Of a stretch of 64,000 nucleotides of DNA, positions 25,806 to 38,960 are shown piece after piece. The notes beneath the pieces were generated by a model. That model saw only the letters and a list, made by a program, of their open reading frames with translations, ran no database searches and was not told the DNA's origin. Position 1 is the first letter of the stretch. Every line of letters starts with the position of its first letter. This DNA comes from Larimichthys crocea (taxonomy: Eukaryota; Chordata; Actinopteri; Sciaenidae). The stretch spans positions 18,159,399 to 18,223,398 of the forward strand of contig NC_040025.1 in assembly GCF_000972845.2 (NCBI RefSeq), in the 5' to 3' direction. Made by a program: the position numbers and the translations under genes.

Positions 25806-26039
25806 CACCTGTTGGTGAGAGTTTTTGTTTGGTGTTCATTCAGACAGCGGGTGGCTGGGGGCCCCTCCCTGAGGCAGCACCGGTTCCCAGGTAGAGAGGA
25901 GAGATGGGAGGAGAGTTCCCACCACGCTCCCTAACTGTTCTCACCGCAGCTCATTGGTTGGACATTGCGTCACCGCTGAAACGTGACACTCGTACAGCAG
26001 TGCAGGCAGGTGTATGAGGCTGCAGGGCAGAAGGAGCAG
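25806..26039. promoter_or_regulatory. candidate divergent promoter with a splice donor on each side
   Basis: A GC-rich island sits in AT-rich DNA. It contains an inverted CCAAT box (CATTGGTTGG) and CRE-like TGCGTCACC and CGTGACAC motifs near 25.95-25.99 kb. To the right, on the plus strand, GGAGCAG is followed by GTAAGTGTG at about 26040. To the left, on the minus strand, CCAACAG is followed by GTGAGTTAC at about 25810. This is the layout of two short first exons leaving a shared promoter. The minus-strand exon could be a remote 5' exon of perm1; the plus-strand one could start a non-coding RNA. No coding frame is associated. All of this is inference from motifs. Confidence 0.35.
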
Positions 26040-26040
26040 G

Positions 26041-28317
26041 TAAGTGTGTGTGCTAGACACGAGGACAAAGAGATATGCAAGGAGGGGGGTGATGAGCAAG
26101 TTTCACTCAGCTTTGTCATACCTCCAGACTCTCAAAGTATCATACATGTGTGAGACATTGTTGATCACCTATAGTGTGTACATGTTTTGGGGCATTCATC
26201 TCACCTTTTGCCTTTGTTGTTTAGCAGCTGCTCCACCAACCTGAAGACAGGTGTACACAAGCATTGGATATTTTGCCAATACATAGGCAAATGAGCCTCT
26301 TAAATCAAATGGTGGCGGTTCCCACAGAGCTTTTCACAATCACTGTCGCCTTAGAAGGGAGCTGGAAAGGATTTTTTTTCAGTTTGTCTACTTTACCTGT
26401 GTTCAGTCTCAAGTCTATACATAACTGTCATAATATCTTGACTGTTTGTCATTCGTTCCTTTATGTTTGTTCTGTAACCAGCAGAAAAGGGTTGTAAAAA
26501 ACTTTGGTAAAAACTGCCTCGCAGAAGAAAAAGATTTGGAAATGCCGTTGTGGTTGGAAACTTTTATCACGTACATGTTTGTATTCTTACGTAATAGTGT
26601 GGTCAGGTGACAATTTTGTTGACAATGTGAGGCTAAAGTTCACATATTCAAATCACAAAATGTGGTGCAGTTTCTCAAGGTTTCAATTCTAGTATTGATC
26701 TCAATCGTTTTTAGAAAGCTGACTCATACAGGCGAACCCTTTCACTATCTATATGAAACGGAACATGACTGTGGCATTGACAATGGCATTGTTTTTTTTT
26801 TACTCATAGGAAAGCTGTGTGAGTTCAGGCCAAGGTGTGAGGTTCAACAAGTCAGTCATGCATTATCTCAGTCGAGGCTGCTGTTTGTTTCTGAATGAAG
26901 AACAGGTATACCAAGATATGAGTGAACTCACTCTACACCTGGAAACTTCACGAACTACCGGGTAGTTTCCTGAAGTCAGCTCTTATCACAGGATATCACT
27001 TCAACAGCTTACAGTGACAGCTGACTTCCTGCTGGTGTGGGTTTCGACAAGGCATGGTTCTCATGCTTGGCACCGGCGGGTCCCCACCTGGAGACATGTT
27101 TACTGTCACCTCAGTCTGACTCATAAGGAGAAATAACAGGTGAATGTTTAACCACTCACTGCTTCTGCAGTTAAATAAAAAGAGTTTTTTTTTTGTTTTT
27201 TTTTACAAAATGTTTTGAAACGGTTTGTGTTTTTCATATGTACAACCAGGTCTGACCTGATGAGAGCGAAAATCATTAAGAATTCAGACTTTATTTCTTT
27301 TTCGTGGCTTCTTTTTATGGTTGTAACCTGTTGCTTGTCTTAGATTTGCATATAGTACAGCTAACTCCGCTATAGGGGAATTTACAAGAGTTTTAAAGTC
27401 TGTTTACAGATGTTGGGTACTATGTGAAAAAAAAGTTGTATAAAGCCTCTTGTGGTTCGTGATGGAGCTGCGTGAAATCTTCTAAATTGTTCCAAGCGGT
27501 GCCACAAAATGGAGTGTGAAATGGAGTTAGACGGAGAGACGTGAGCTTACCAGACTTCTATAGCCCACTCTTCATCTCTGCTTGAGGCTATCAGCACGAG
27601 GCTACATTTACCACTACTAACATAAGACATCCAAATCCACAACCAAACTGCTGGTGTTCAAGCAGCACTGTGGGTATTATTGGCTCCAGGTTTTGAAAGC
27701 TGTGGGGAAAAGACAAAGACAATATCTCTGTTTGTGATGCATCAGTATCAAATCTTTTTTCGTTTAACTGTCCATCATGAGTGCAATACTTTGTTCAGTA
27801 CTCTTCATATTTTCATGCACATTCATGATAATTAGACACACATTTGCATGTGCATGCACACATGAGTGCAGAAGTATTTTTTAGATATATCAAAGTAAAG
27901 CTCTATTCTGCCACCCAATACTTGGCTGGGCTCAATACAGGATGGAGTGGGCTGGGTGAGATGACTGACACGTATGGACTGATGTCTTTCCTTATGCTTT
28001 TTAGACTGGAAAAATAGTGGGTAATCTAGTGTGTCATGTTAGATGATATCTGAATAAACAAGTTGTTCTGCTTGACATATTTTTATCCCTCACACTTCCT
28101 GGATTCAGTGTATTCCAGTTGGAGGGTTTGAAGTGTAGAGATTACACCAGGATGGTCAAAAAGCCACATACAAGTTTACAATTAACCAACCATTTACAAA
28201 ACAGATGATGAACAGCCTGAATCCTAAATAAAAAACAGTGCAGTTTCAACATTATGTCATTTTTTTTGCTTCATTAATTCAGGAGTGTATGAGTAGGAGT
28301 GTATGAACTGTATTCTG
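26041..28317. other. intergenic DNA
   Basis: No gene is supported. Frames of 60-80 codons at 26.0-26.9 kb are not domain-bearing and overlap each other in different frames. Poly-T tracts occur at 27186-27205. Confidence 0.55.
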
Positions 28318-28325
28318 GTCAGTGT

Positions 28326-28824
28326 TAGTGCTGGGCGATATATCGATATTTTAATATCAAACACGATATAGCACGAGACTATATCGTTAATATCAATATA
28401 GTTTATTTTGCACGCTCTTGCGTCTCCCGCAGCTCGTTGACGTCGTCACGTCAGAGTCTCCAACAACTCCAGAAAAAGTCGCTAGATTTGTCGCTAGTCG
28501 CTTTTTGGTAAAAAAAACTAATCGCTAGAGGGTCTGAAAAGTTGCTAAATATAGTGACAAAGTCATTAAAGTGTCAACACTAGACCACTGATTAGTGTGT
28601 CAATAAACAACCAAAGCAGCAGGGTTAGAGGTGGTGCACAGGTGTTGTCCTGTGTGTCAGCTGTTGCAGTGCATTGTGGGATTTGTAGTATGAGTGGTGG
28701 TGCAATTTACCCACGGGCCATTAATAATAGACATATGAAATTATCCGCCACGGAAAAAAGTAGTATTGGCATTCAGCTAAAAAAATATCGAGATATGACT
28801 TTTGGTCCATGTCGCCCAGCCCTA
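28326..28824. mobile_element. non-autonomous hAT element with 8-base target duplication
   Basis: The left end is TAGTGCTGGGCGATAT and the right end, reverse complemented, is TAGGGCTGGGCGACAT. The element is flanked by the perfect 8-base repeat GTCAGTGT (28318-28325 and 28825-28832), the target-site size of the hAT superfamily. It is 499 bases long with no transposase. Inside is a run of GTCGCTAG-type motifs typical of this fish family and a sequence close to a ZNF143/Staf site at 28670-28689. The intact duplication and ends suggest a fairly recent insertion. Confidence 0.88.
28670..28689 (-). promoter_or_regulatory. ZNF143/Staf-like motif inside a hAT element
   Basis: The minus strand reads ACTACAAATCCCACAATGCA, close to the vertebrate promoter motif ACTACAATTCCCAGAATGC bound by ZNF143. 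It lies within the transposon described at 28326-28824. Binding is unproven. Confidence 0.35.
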
Positions 28825-28832
28825 GTCAGTGT

Positions 28833-29656
28833 GCATAGGCTACACAATGTTTAATATGCTCCTGAAACCTGGCACAGTGCAGTGCTCCAACGTAAAAATG
28901 TCATTCTCTATTGTCTACGGCACCAACTTGAGGAACTTATCAGTCACAGTCAACGTTTCATCAACACCACAATGTTTCCAGTTGAGCAACATCTTGTCCG
29001 TGCTCTCATCAACTGAAAATGCAACAAATGACTTCACTTCCTGCTTAATTTGTTTTCAAATCTCAAAAAAATCTTTCATCAACATTCTAAATGTTATCTG
29101 CCACAGACTTTCTCGTCACTTTCTCGCATGCATGTCTTCACAAACTCAGAATACTTTGATGCTATTTCATTAGCAATAAGGCAGCTACCTTTAACAGTTG
29201 CTGTTTCCTCAAACCTGCACACTTTTATCTTCTCTGTTCGCGGTTGTCCTTGCAAGCTGTTGTATTTTCTGCCGCAATGACTCTGCATGAACAGTAGCCG
29301 ATGCTTGACAGTGTTGCATCGCCTGGCCTGTACAAAAGCACATGACATCTGTCTATGCAGCACAAGGCCTGTTACTCTTATTTGTACAGCACAACCCCGA
29401 GTGGACAAATCAGGAATAGCAGTGCGTTTTATTGAAGATTGTTTTACACTGCAAGTGTAGTGGGTCCCACATACATTTAACACCCGTGAATTACACTGTT
29501 TATTCAAGATACATTAACCATGACATGAGAAGAACAAATCTCAAGCATATAATGGAGGAAAACATATTTAATCAATACAAAAGCTGCCAACATAGTTGCG
29601 AAATATTATCTACTGTTTGTATGTACCTGTATGCAGGTGTGTGACTGAACAATTAA

Positions 29657-29657
<1 letters not shown>
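28833..29657. other. intergenic DNA
   Basis: No supported gene. Overlapping frames on both strands (for example minus-strand 29094-29507) have no recognisable domain. Confidence 0.5.
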
Positions 29658-29725
<68 letters not shown>

Positions 29726-29749
29726 CGTGCATGCGTGCATGTGTGTGTG
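29658..29749. repeat. GT microsatellite
   Basis: An almost pure TG run from 29658 to about 29720 continues as GCGT/GCAT variants. It is alternating purine-pyrimidine DNA that can adopt Z-DNA. Poly Cys-Val frames here come from the repeat. Confidence 0.97.
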
Positions 29750-32700
29750 GGAGGCAGGGTGCCTCTGGCTTCTGCCTCTGTCTGTTAATGTGTGTCAGTC
29801 TGCAAGCGAGGCAATGAGCCCGGCTGTGTGCCTGCTGTAGCTGCGCGTGTGTGTGTGAGTGTGTGAGTAAGTGTGTGTGTACGGCTGCTGACGGGACCTG
29901 TCATTATCAGGCCCACACATCTCTGGCACTGTCTGTGTTGACACTCTGCCCGAGGGGGAACGAGTCTGCAGAGGTTGAGGAGAGCAGCGGTTTCCCACGG
30001 CTGCTGCTCTCAGCCTCAGCCCTGCCTCTGCATTCCAGGGCTGCCAGCGCTCTGTAAATGTTTGGACAGCCTTGAACAAATAACACACCTTGAAAGGCAC
30101 AAGCACAGACCCTCTCTGCCTCTCTGCACACCCCTTCTCTTCATCTGCCTCCTTAAGCTCACATCGCTAACACCCCCAACCTGCCCAAACCACGAATCTA
30201 CCTCCCTCGCAGCCACCCGCCTGGCTACAGCCACTCTCAAACTTTCCCAGCTTCACTTTCATGCACAAATAAACACCAACCTGTACTGTGTTACCATAGT
30301 ACACTTGCATATATAAACATGCAGACACTCACCTGTGTATATGTAAATACACAAACGCCTATTATTTCGTGACACTAAGGCTATAGATGTTTTAACTTTG
30401 CAGGATTTTCTTTACACACACAAACACAGAGATATATATTTGTAATGAAAAGTACATTTTGCTCCATAACCTGCATATAATTGATGCACTTTGAGCACAC
30501 AGAAGGTTTCAAAACAGCATCACAGTTTTGTTCGTTGAAAATCTAGGAGCAGTTTCCAGCCTGTTGGGCACAGCTGACATTAGTCATCAGCCAATTCTTC
30601 CGAAAAATATCAATGCCAACGTTTTGTGCCATTGCAGGAAGTAGTACGCCCTACTTCAGAAAGTATGGGTGTGGAGCTTGGTGTGATGGATTCAAGCAGC
30701 CACAACCTTTCCCTAGACGTTAACCAAACACTGCAAGCCATTCACAATTGAATTGCTACAATCAACTTCATGCATACAGGAGTTGTCATGAACAGATATC
30801 GTAGAAAGCGAGAATTCAAAAAAACTTTGGCATTGAATTTAAAACATCATTGTCGCAGGACTGCACTTTTGTTGAATTGTCCGATATTGTCATTCTTGTC
30901 TGGTGATGAGATTGAAAGGATCCTGTCCTTGTTACAGAAATGGTGACTCCTACTGTTTGGTCTGTCTACACAATCCATCGACAGTGTGAGTTAGTAGAAA
31001 CAAGTACTGCTGCAGGAAGAACTGCCCATTCAAAACAAGGGCAAACAAAAGTTTACACTGAGGAAACACTCAGGTCTTTCCTATTTGGTACAGGTTTTTT
31101 TACTTAGGGTACATCATTTTTTTTACAATAACATTACTACAACCATGAATATTTTATGTAATATTCATGGACACATGAAGAACAAAGGCTGCGCTGGAGA
31201 AGAAAAGAACACTGCAGTTTGGTCTGATGTGAATATTAGCAACGTTTTGCACTACTTGTTTGATCTGATAAAGAAGAACAGTTTGCTATGTAGAATGCAG
31301 ATGTTTTGATATACAAAACCTCCCCCAATCTCCTGACACACACAAACACACACACAGACACACATACTGTTTACATGGCCTGCAAACCACACAAAGACTT
31401 CCTGCCAAAGAGGGGTTTGTGAGCACGATGACAGTTGTGAAACTGAGCTTTAATGAGCTCCATATAATCATAAAACAAAAATACACTTTGATGATATAAG
31501 AAATAATGACTGCTTCCTCCCAAAGGTCTTCATAATATATGAGGTGATTAAGACATTCAAGCTACTGTGACTCAAAACATCTATGTCATTAGGATAAATG
31601 TCTGCATAATGTAGCCAATTGTCAGCCCGGCCCTCCCTCAAACAGGCTTGATGAGCAATAACATGGCATGATAACAGCGAGGCTGACCCAGTATGAATTC
31701 CCACACAACCACCCACACGTGCACCCTGATGTCTGCCAGCAGCTGTGGAATCTGGAGTTCCTTGCTCATAGTAAATCCCACGAAACATAACGCAGGACAA
31801 CTTCCACTGCACTCCTCGGGCAGCAGCCACTCAAACGCGGCTCTGTTTTCATTGTTGGGAGGCCTCGGGGTACATATTTCTGTAATTTGGCTTTTATGCT
31901 CAGCAGTTTTGCAGCTGTGATGACATTTGGGTGTCGCCCCCCTGTTTCTCACGGTCTTGCTGCCAACGCTGCTCCGGCCGCTGGTCGTCAGCCAAGACTG
32001 AGGTCTGTATGTCAGCCCCCACTTCTTGTGTACACATGCATACTGAAAGAAGGTGCTTTTGAAAAAAAAATAAAAATTCCTGGCAATCGAGTGAAACCAC
32101 CGTTTTTTTTAGGGTCAGTTTTCCAAACTGTAGCTCAATGTTTCACGGGAGGAAAGGTGTCAGAAATACAGCACGCTGAAGTGATATCACTGATAATAAA
32201 GGCGTTTTTATATTCGACATTTCAGCTTTTAACTTGTTGAAATATGCAGCAGCATGATGCAGTTCTTTACATTTTCTTTGATTTGAATATCAAAATATTG
32301 AAATTGTCATTTTAATGTAATTTCTATATGTTTTGCCATCCTCTTCTTACATTGAGAAAATGTTCAAACAGTTTTATCATATTTAAAAAGAGAGAAATTC
32401 TCACAAACTAAATCGCAATGCAGATGGACAGCAAACATGCTTGACAGAAGCTCCCTGTCAAGAATAAACTTGCAAAACCTACCAAGAGAAATACTTATTT
32501 AATACTTTGGGCCTAGTCAACACACAGGTTTTCACTTTTAGTACACACCAAATAAAACCAGTAGAATCCAACTACAGTAAAGTACAGAAAGTTTCATATC
32601 CACTGCCATCTTGTACTAAATTCAAGATATAAGGTGTGTTACTCTAAATAATCACTTTTCTGTCCCGTCTTCTTCTATAAACAGACAATCTGAGATGATT

Positions 32701-33839
32701 TCCTGGTTGGGAGGGACCAGTGAACAGGGAGGGAGTAGGTTTTGGGTCTCAGGGGGACGATAATGGTGGGTGTTCCCCACGGTCGCCCCAGTTTTTTCTC
32801 AGCTGTCCTCCCGGAAACCTCGGTCCAGCTGCTGCCCATTACACCAGGAATGTATCCTTGGGTCAGATGCCAGGAGTGTGGTGGCACATTAATAACAGAG
32901 TGACCACTGGCCCATGCAGGCCACTTGTGAGTTATTAACATGGCACACTCAAATCCTTCCCATGCCCCCTCAGCTCCCCCTCCCTTAAACCGCCCACTCT
33001 GACAGCAGCTGTCGAACTCTCAGTTTCCCAGAGTCAGGGAGCAGGGAGTGTGTCAGCATGTGTGTGTGTGTGGGTGGGTGTGGGTGTCTCAGGGTGGGGA
33101 GTTTATGGGGTCAGGGTATCTGATTAATTAGTTAGATATGCATACCAACAGTTCCTGTTTTGTCTGTTACGGTTCATGCTGAATTGTCTAATCGCTCGAC
33201 ACAGCTGGGACTTTATGTCTGAGCAAAACGCTAGAGAAATTATCAGTCATCTTCAGTCTCACACAGTTTCTCTGCAGAAAGTCAGTCAATCAATCAGTAG
33301 TCGATTGATTATTTAAGATATGCATGTATGAATCGCTGAATATTTCATATAAGGAGTTCAGAAAGAACCAGGGAAATGTGATCTGCACAAACTTACACTG
33401 GTGATGGAAAAAAAACAACTTGATTGACTTGAATGTGGTTTTGAATGAAACTAGCCATTTAGAGCCACTGCATGATTCACTTCCTGGCTCTGCATCATCA
33501 AAAGTAACCGAAGTTCTGAAGTGCCTTTGAAATGCCTTAGGAACAAAAAATAATTACTCCCATTTTTTAGGCCATCTTTTAGAGAATGCGCTCGGTATGG
33601 AGTCTCAGGTTGAATGTACATCACAGACATAAGAAGTCCATTTGTTTTCTCTGATCAACCAAATGGGAAACATGTTCGTCGGTGTTTGAACCGGCTTGAT
33701 TGGCAGAATTTAAGGACTCCACTCATGTGGATGTGTATGAACCAGAGGGTGTGTTACAAGGCCCAAAAGCTTGCGGGCAGCAGTTTTTCTTTACATAATC
33801 TCTCAACATATTCATGCGGTGAGCACCTGGGAGGATCAT
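29750..33839. other. intergenic DNA
   Basis: No gene is supported. The 29.8-30.25 kb part is GC-richer with dense, overlapping short frames on both strands, which reflects composition and not coding. Short CA/TG runs occur near 31338-31365 and 33058-33090. The 33.28-33.33 kb part has CAATCAATC and CGATTGATTA inverted motifs resembling decayed fish repeats. Confidence 0.5.
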
Positions 33840-34010
33840 TTTGGCCCTAATGATATGGCCCGACAACAAAACAACCCAAAAGGTACTTGAGGAAGTTTTC
33901 TGGAGCCTGGTCCTAATTACAACCTGGACAAAAAAATCAAACCGCCCTGCACTTAATTGGCTTCTTTTCTTTCATGGTCCTATACATGGCCATTCAATCA
34001 TGAGATGGAG
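33840..34010. promoter_or_regulatory. candidate conserved non-coding block
   Basis: A repeat-free segment with two homeodomain-like motifs, CTAATTAC (33913-33920) and TTAATTGG (33953-33960), in balanced sequence. The frames have no domain. The regulatory reading is an inference. Confidence 0.22.
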
Positions 34011-37000
34011 GCAAACAAAACCCTTGCTCTCTCCTTGACCCAAAACACTCCTCTAATTGCCACTGCATGGTCAGCTACAGCTGTAGGTGGACTATCGTAT
34101 AGTCGAGCACCCGGAAATCCACACAGCACTATAAGATAAACATACAATTGTACATCAGGGGAGAAATAAATCAGAAGAATGTAATTATTTCTATACTTTA
34201 GTATCACAGGCTCATTACCTCCTAAATTTGTGGCAACATTGTTTCTACTTCTGTGCCATGTAGGCAAGCTTTACCAATGTTGGTAAAAAGGTTCAAAACA
34301 AGTCATATGACAGGAAACTTGTTGGTATACTCTCATGTGACACTACTCTCAGACCACTTCCCTGATGGTACTGCAAGCAGCCTTTTTTTTTTTTTTGCAT
34401 GTTCATTTTCATTTGCAGCAACAAATTTAATTTTCCATATTTCACATGCATCCCGGCCTACAGATATCACTTTTGCATTACAGTATGCCATGCTTTTTGT
34501 CCTCCAGTTTTCTTCCTTCCAGTCAGCTCTTTGTACTTGCAGTAAGAAATGCGTGGTTTCTCTGCACACTCTCAGGGTCATGACCCAGCACATTCATACA
34601 TGTGGCATCTGCATGGCAGCCACATGCCAGAGCACTTCTCCGCCTGCGAGACGACTGATAGGACATGTGTAGGCAGACACAGACGAAGAAACAGCACGAC
34701 TTCAACGTATCAGGTGGCCAACTTTTGGAGGCTTCTAGGGGAGACTGGTTTGATGTTAGCAAACAAACATTTATCACTAAAGATGCTGGGTGAAAGATGT
34801 GACAGTGATTAAGTAAAAAAAAAGCAGAACAAAAACGTGGTTCCAAACAGATACTTGTGTCTGTGAATCTCCATGAGAGGACATGTAACACTCAATCACT
34901 CATTCAGCTTAGATGAATACCATTCACAGACAGACAAGTGGAAGAGTTGTTAGTGGTTCTCTGTGTGTGTCTGCATGTGTGTGTGTGTGTCTAAACCACA
35001 TCGAGGCCACCATGTGGGAGCCTCTTTTTTTCTCTCTTCCCCTCTCATGGCTGCTTCTAAATCTCTGACCCCCATCAATAAGATGCATTCAGAGTCCATT
35101 AAACAGACAAGTTGCTGCACAGGCAGCCGCGCACCGCTGGGGGGAGAACCATGGGAAACGACTCTTAATTGTCCCCCCAAACCTTTTTAAAGAATATTAA
35201 GCTGCATTAGCTGACCATGAGCCTTTCTTCGTAGGGCTTTCTTCTGGAGAGGGCTACAGCAGCCCACTCAGCCAACAGGCCATTAAACGTGACAGGTCTT
35301 TGTGAAGAACAGAGAGACAAACTCCCAGGAAAGTGCAGCTAGAAAACCCCTGCTTAAATAAAGCGGAGGCTACCAGGTTAGCTAGGCTTGTGTCTGGTTT
35401 GTGTCAAGCTTGCCGTGCTTCCTGACTCGCTCAAACAGCCTCAGATCTATTAGGGGATATTAGGGGAATCCCAGTAGAGTGAGTCCATACTGTTAGCCAT
35501 AACTCTGGCAGGGCAGATCCAAACAGACACAATATAGGGGGATCATTAGAGGTAAGACTTTCCAGCTTCAGTGATGTCATCGCTGCCGCACTCATATACA
35601 TCCTCTTGTTAGCAGTACAACATATCTTCTGTGGTGGAAAACACCTTCAGTAACAACATAGCACTCCAATGGCCTCATTCTGTGCAGCAAAGGGCCACCC
35701 CCAAAACACACACAGCAAAGGACCACAGGCCAGAGTTGGAGCTGGCCTTTATGGGCAGATTTTTTGTGAGTGTGTGATCAATAAAGTCTAATTTAATAAT
35801 TACTGATTAACAGGACTGATATTCTGGAGAACCAATACTGCAACAGTATTTTATTAGTATTATTATTATTCAACGCTGTTAGAATATGTTAAAACTGTGG
35901 CAAGACAGTTAGGTGACAAAAGGGGCTCTGGGAAAATGTATCAACATAAAATACATGGACTATGTTCTCTAAATGATTATTGGGTACTTATTATTGGCTG
36001 CATTAGAGAGTGTTAACAGGGGTTTTCCATCACCTACACAGTAATATTCTACTCAAATTACATTTACATGGGTTTATGCATAATTAATGCCGGATTACCA
36101 TACTTGAATTTAGTCATGGAAACAGCATTTGCATAATTGACTTGAATCAAATTCAAAACTTGTAGCCTGCAGTTAAAATGTGATGATTAAACCAAAAGAT
36201 ACTTCTTTTCTATTTGTTAGGGGTTGTATTATTCCAGGTCCCTGACCCAGTTGTTCCCTGGGGCACAGCTATGTTGTTCATCACATTAGCCACATTAAGA
36301 AGACTTTATGAGCTTGGATGGAGTGAGCCATGTGTTAAGGTTGGTGTTAAGCTGCTGCGCCCTTGTTGTTCTCAGGCCTGAACTCGCCTCGCAGCTCTGA
36401 GTGACACCGGGGGATTTAGAGGGAATGGCCGAGCACTCAACAGGTTTTGGTCTTATTTGAGGGGTCAAGTCATCTCTGAGGCAAATTTAGTTCAATAAAA
36501 GACAATAGGCCAGATGCTATGGAAAGAGAATGACTTCATGGGAAAGTTGTCTTTATTTCAAAAGAAATAACAACCACCAAACTACTGACTGTTTTGCTCA
36601 GTGAACACAGCTTATTTAAACTCATTCTCTTCCCCTCACCTTAAACACATAACCAGTGAGTTAAACACATACTTATCAGGAGATGTAGGGTTGGCTGCTC
36701 TTTTACAAATAGAAAACTAAAAACAACAAAAAACTCAATTTCTTCCTTCGTTTCACTCATTCTGTGTCTAAACCGCTCTCTGTGACCTTGTGACATCATT
36801 ACTCAAAAACATCAGCCAATGTGGTGTCCTTCTTGGCTCCTAAAAATGGCATATGTTACATAGAAAGGGCCCTCCATTAATCAAAAGCAGTTAGGCGCTA
36901 AATAGGCAGATCCTGGATGAGGATTCTGGACAAGAGAAGCTCCCCTGCCCCCGTGCCCCATCTGACGACCACCACAGTTCATATCAGCCCACTGAAAGGG

Positions 37001-38559
37001 GATTCATCACCTTGTCATTCTTAAGAAAAAAGGCTATGAGGCTGAATTTCAGTGTAGGCTGATGAGATTGGGATGAATGTGTGTGTCTATGATGCAGAAG
37101 GAGTGAGTGCCGATGGTCAGGATTGGGCGGGGCCTTCTTGTTGGCAACACAAAGCCGTTGCTGTGCAATCAGCTCGGTGTAAAATCGCCGCTCTGTGGCC
37201 TTCACAAAAGCTCACAAAGGCAGGGGGCTGGTGGCTGGGGCGGGAATACGGCGACACAGCTGTGAGCAGAGCCTACACATCCCGACTCAATATGGGCCCT
37301 CCTCATATCTGTAGCAACTTGGCCCCTGCTTCCGCCAGGTCTCGAGACAATGGAGGCCCTCAGCAGACCCTTTTGTTGCAAACTTTTTCAGAGTTCTTTT
37401 TTAGCCTAAATCTTAAATATTTCATTAGGCCTCCTTCACCCTGCTCCCTTTCTTTCACTACCGGTTTGAAGAGCATCGCCAGGACCTCTACTCTTAACCC
37501 CCCTTCGCTTTAGTAACGCTCTGAAAACAACAAAAGATTTCTTCCAAAACTGTTTTGAACCTGCTGTTACTCAAAAACAACCAGTGTTTAAGACTAAACA
37601 GAAGAAAATGCACATGTTACGTTTAGAAAAAGCATTCATATTAGTAGAAAAAGTGATTTATGAGTTCCTTCTTAAGGAACACTTTAGAGACTCCCAGCAC
37701 TCATACACACAGTATTTCTATTGCTAATTTGTATATGCATGTATGTGCATATGTTGTCTTTTTACGCTGTTAATTTTTTTTTTTGTACATCTTTTGCTCA
37801 TGTTTAATGTTTTTATCTGGATGCTTTAATGTTTTATATGACTTTGACTACTAAAGAAACAGGAGTAGTTACTTAAACAGGCTTAAATGGCAAAACTTAA
37901 ATTCACCGACAACAACATCAACATTATGATTCGAGCGCTCTTCCCAAACTAAAAAAAACAACAATTTTCATCCAGGGCGGAGTAATTTAATCTGATGGGT
38001 TATTGCTTATAAAAGGTGTTGTGATTTCTACAAAAATACAAATGTTAAACTTTATAACTAAGATACTGTTGTTTAAACAGTATCTTAAAATACTGTTGTT
38101 TAAATAAAATCATTCTTGACAGTCAACCCCCTTTATAACTTGCACCAGCTTCTTAAATCAGGTTTCAACAGTTGTTGAAAATGAAGTGAATGAACATTTT
38201 TAAAGAGTTTTTGAGTATATTGAATCTGACAATAAAATCCAAACAGTGGAACTTCAAATATATTCATGACATATGGTCACATTAGCAACATTGACTGTCA
38301 TTCTTAAGTGTTAAGTCACAAGCAGCACGGTGTATAGGACGGCCACTCATAAATGCCATGTATAGAAGACGTGACCAAACACTCCCATCCAAATATTAAA
38401 CACTTGTTAATAACTTTTCCGGCCCTGCAGCAGAACTTCTGTCACGATGGATAAAAGGGCTGAAAAGGACTTGTCTTTATGCTAAGCCTTAAACTGGCGT
38501 GATTGGACTGAGTGACAAAGAGAAGCTTTTGTTAAAAAAGAAGAAGGAGGCGGGGGGGC
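34011..38559. other. intergenic DNA
   Basis: No gene is supported. It contains a T run at 34382-34396, a short TG run near 34973-34990, and several GC-balanced blocks (for example 35.18-35.4 kb and 36.9-37.5 kb) without domains in any frame. Confidence 0.5.
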
Positions 38560-38960
38560 TGATTTATCCAACACTTTAAGGGACCCTAATGAATAATTCA
38601 GTGTTATCATTCAACTTGATGCTCGATTATTACGTTTTTCTTCTTTCTTCACACGTGAGGGACCCCGGCAGATAGGGGGTATCATGCAGGGGCACATAGG
38701 GGGAAGTAATGCGTGCACAAGGACAAAACAAGAAGGCTGCAGCGCAGTCACTCCGCTGTCAGCTTGATAAATATAATGTGTCACCAATTAAAAACTCATT
38801 GCCATTCTTTAATTCAGCCGAGGCCTTGTTAACCGCTGCCTGGCAGGGAGGCTGCCAGAGTAGCCACGGCCTCTGCGACCAGCACCACCATAATGGAGGC
38901 CCCTGCTTTCCCATCCTTTTAAAACCATGGCCCTTTCCTTTGGCATGTAAATAAGACATT
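38560..38960. promoter_or_regulatory. candidate conserved non-coding block
   Basis: A repeat-free block with several AT-core homeodomain-like motifs (CCTAATGAATAATTCAG near 38.58 kb, CCAATTAAAAAC near 38.78 kb, CTTTAATTCAG near 38.81 kb) next to a GC-rich stretch. Frames crossing it lack domains. The regulatory role is inferred. Confidence 0.25.

Noticed and set aside
26044..26898. Chain of short plus-strand frames after the donor at 26040
   Set aside because: They have no domains, overlap in different frames and show no consistent splice sites, so I do not call a coding gene.
29596..29817. Open frame rich in Cys-Val
   Set aside because: It is a translation of the GT microsatellite.
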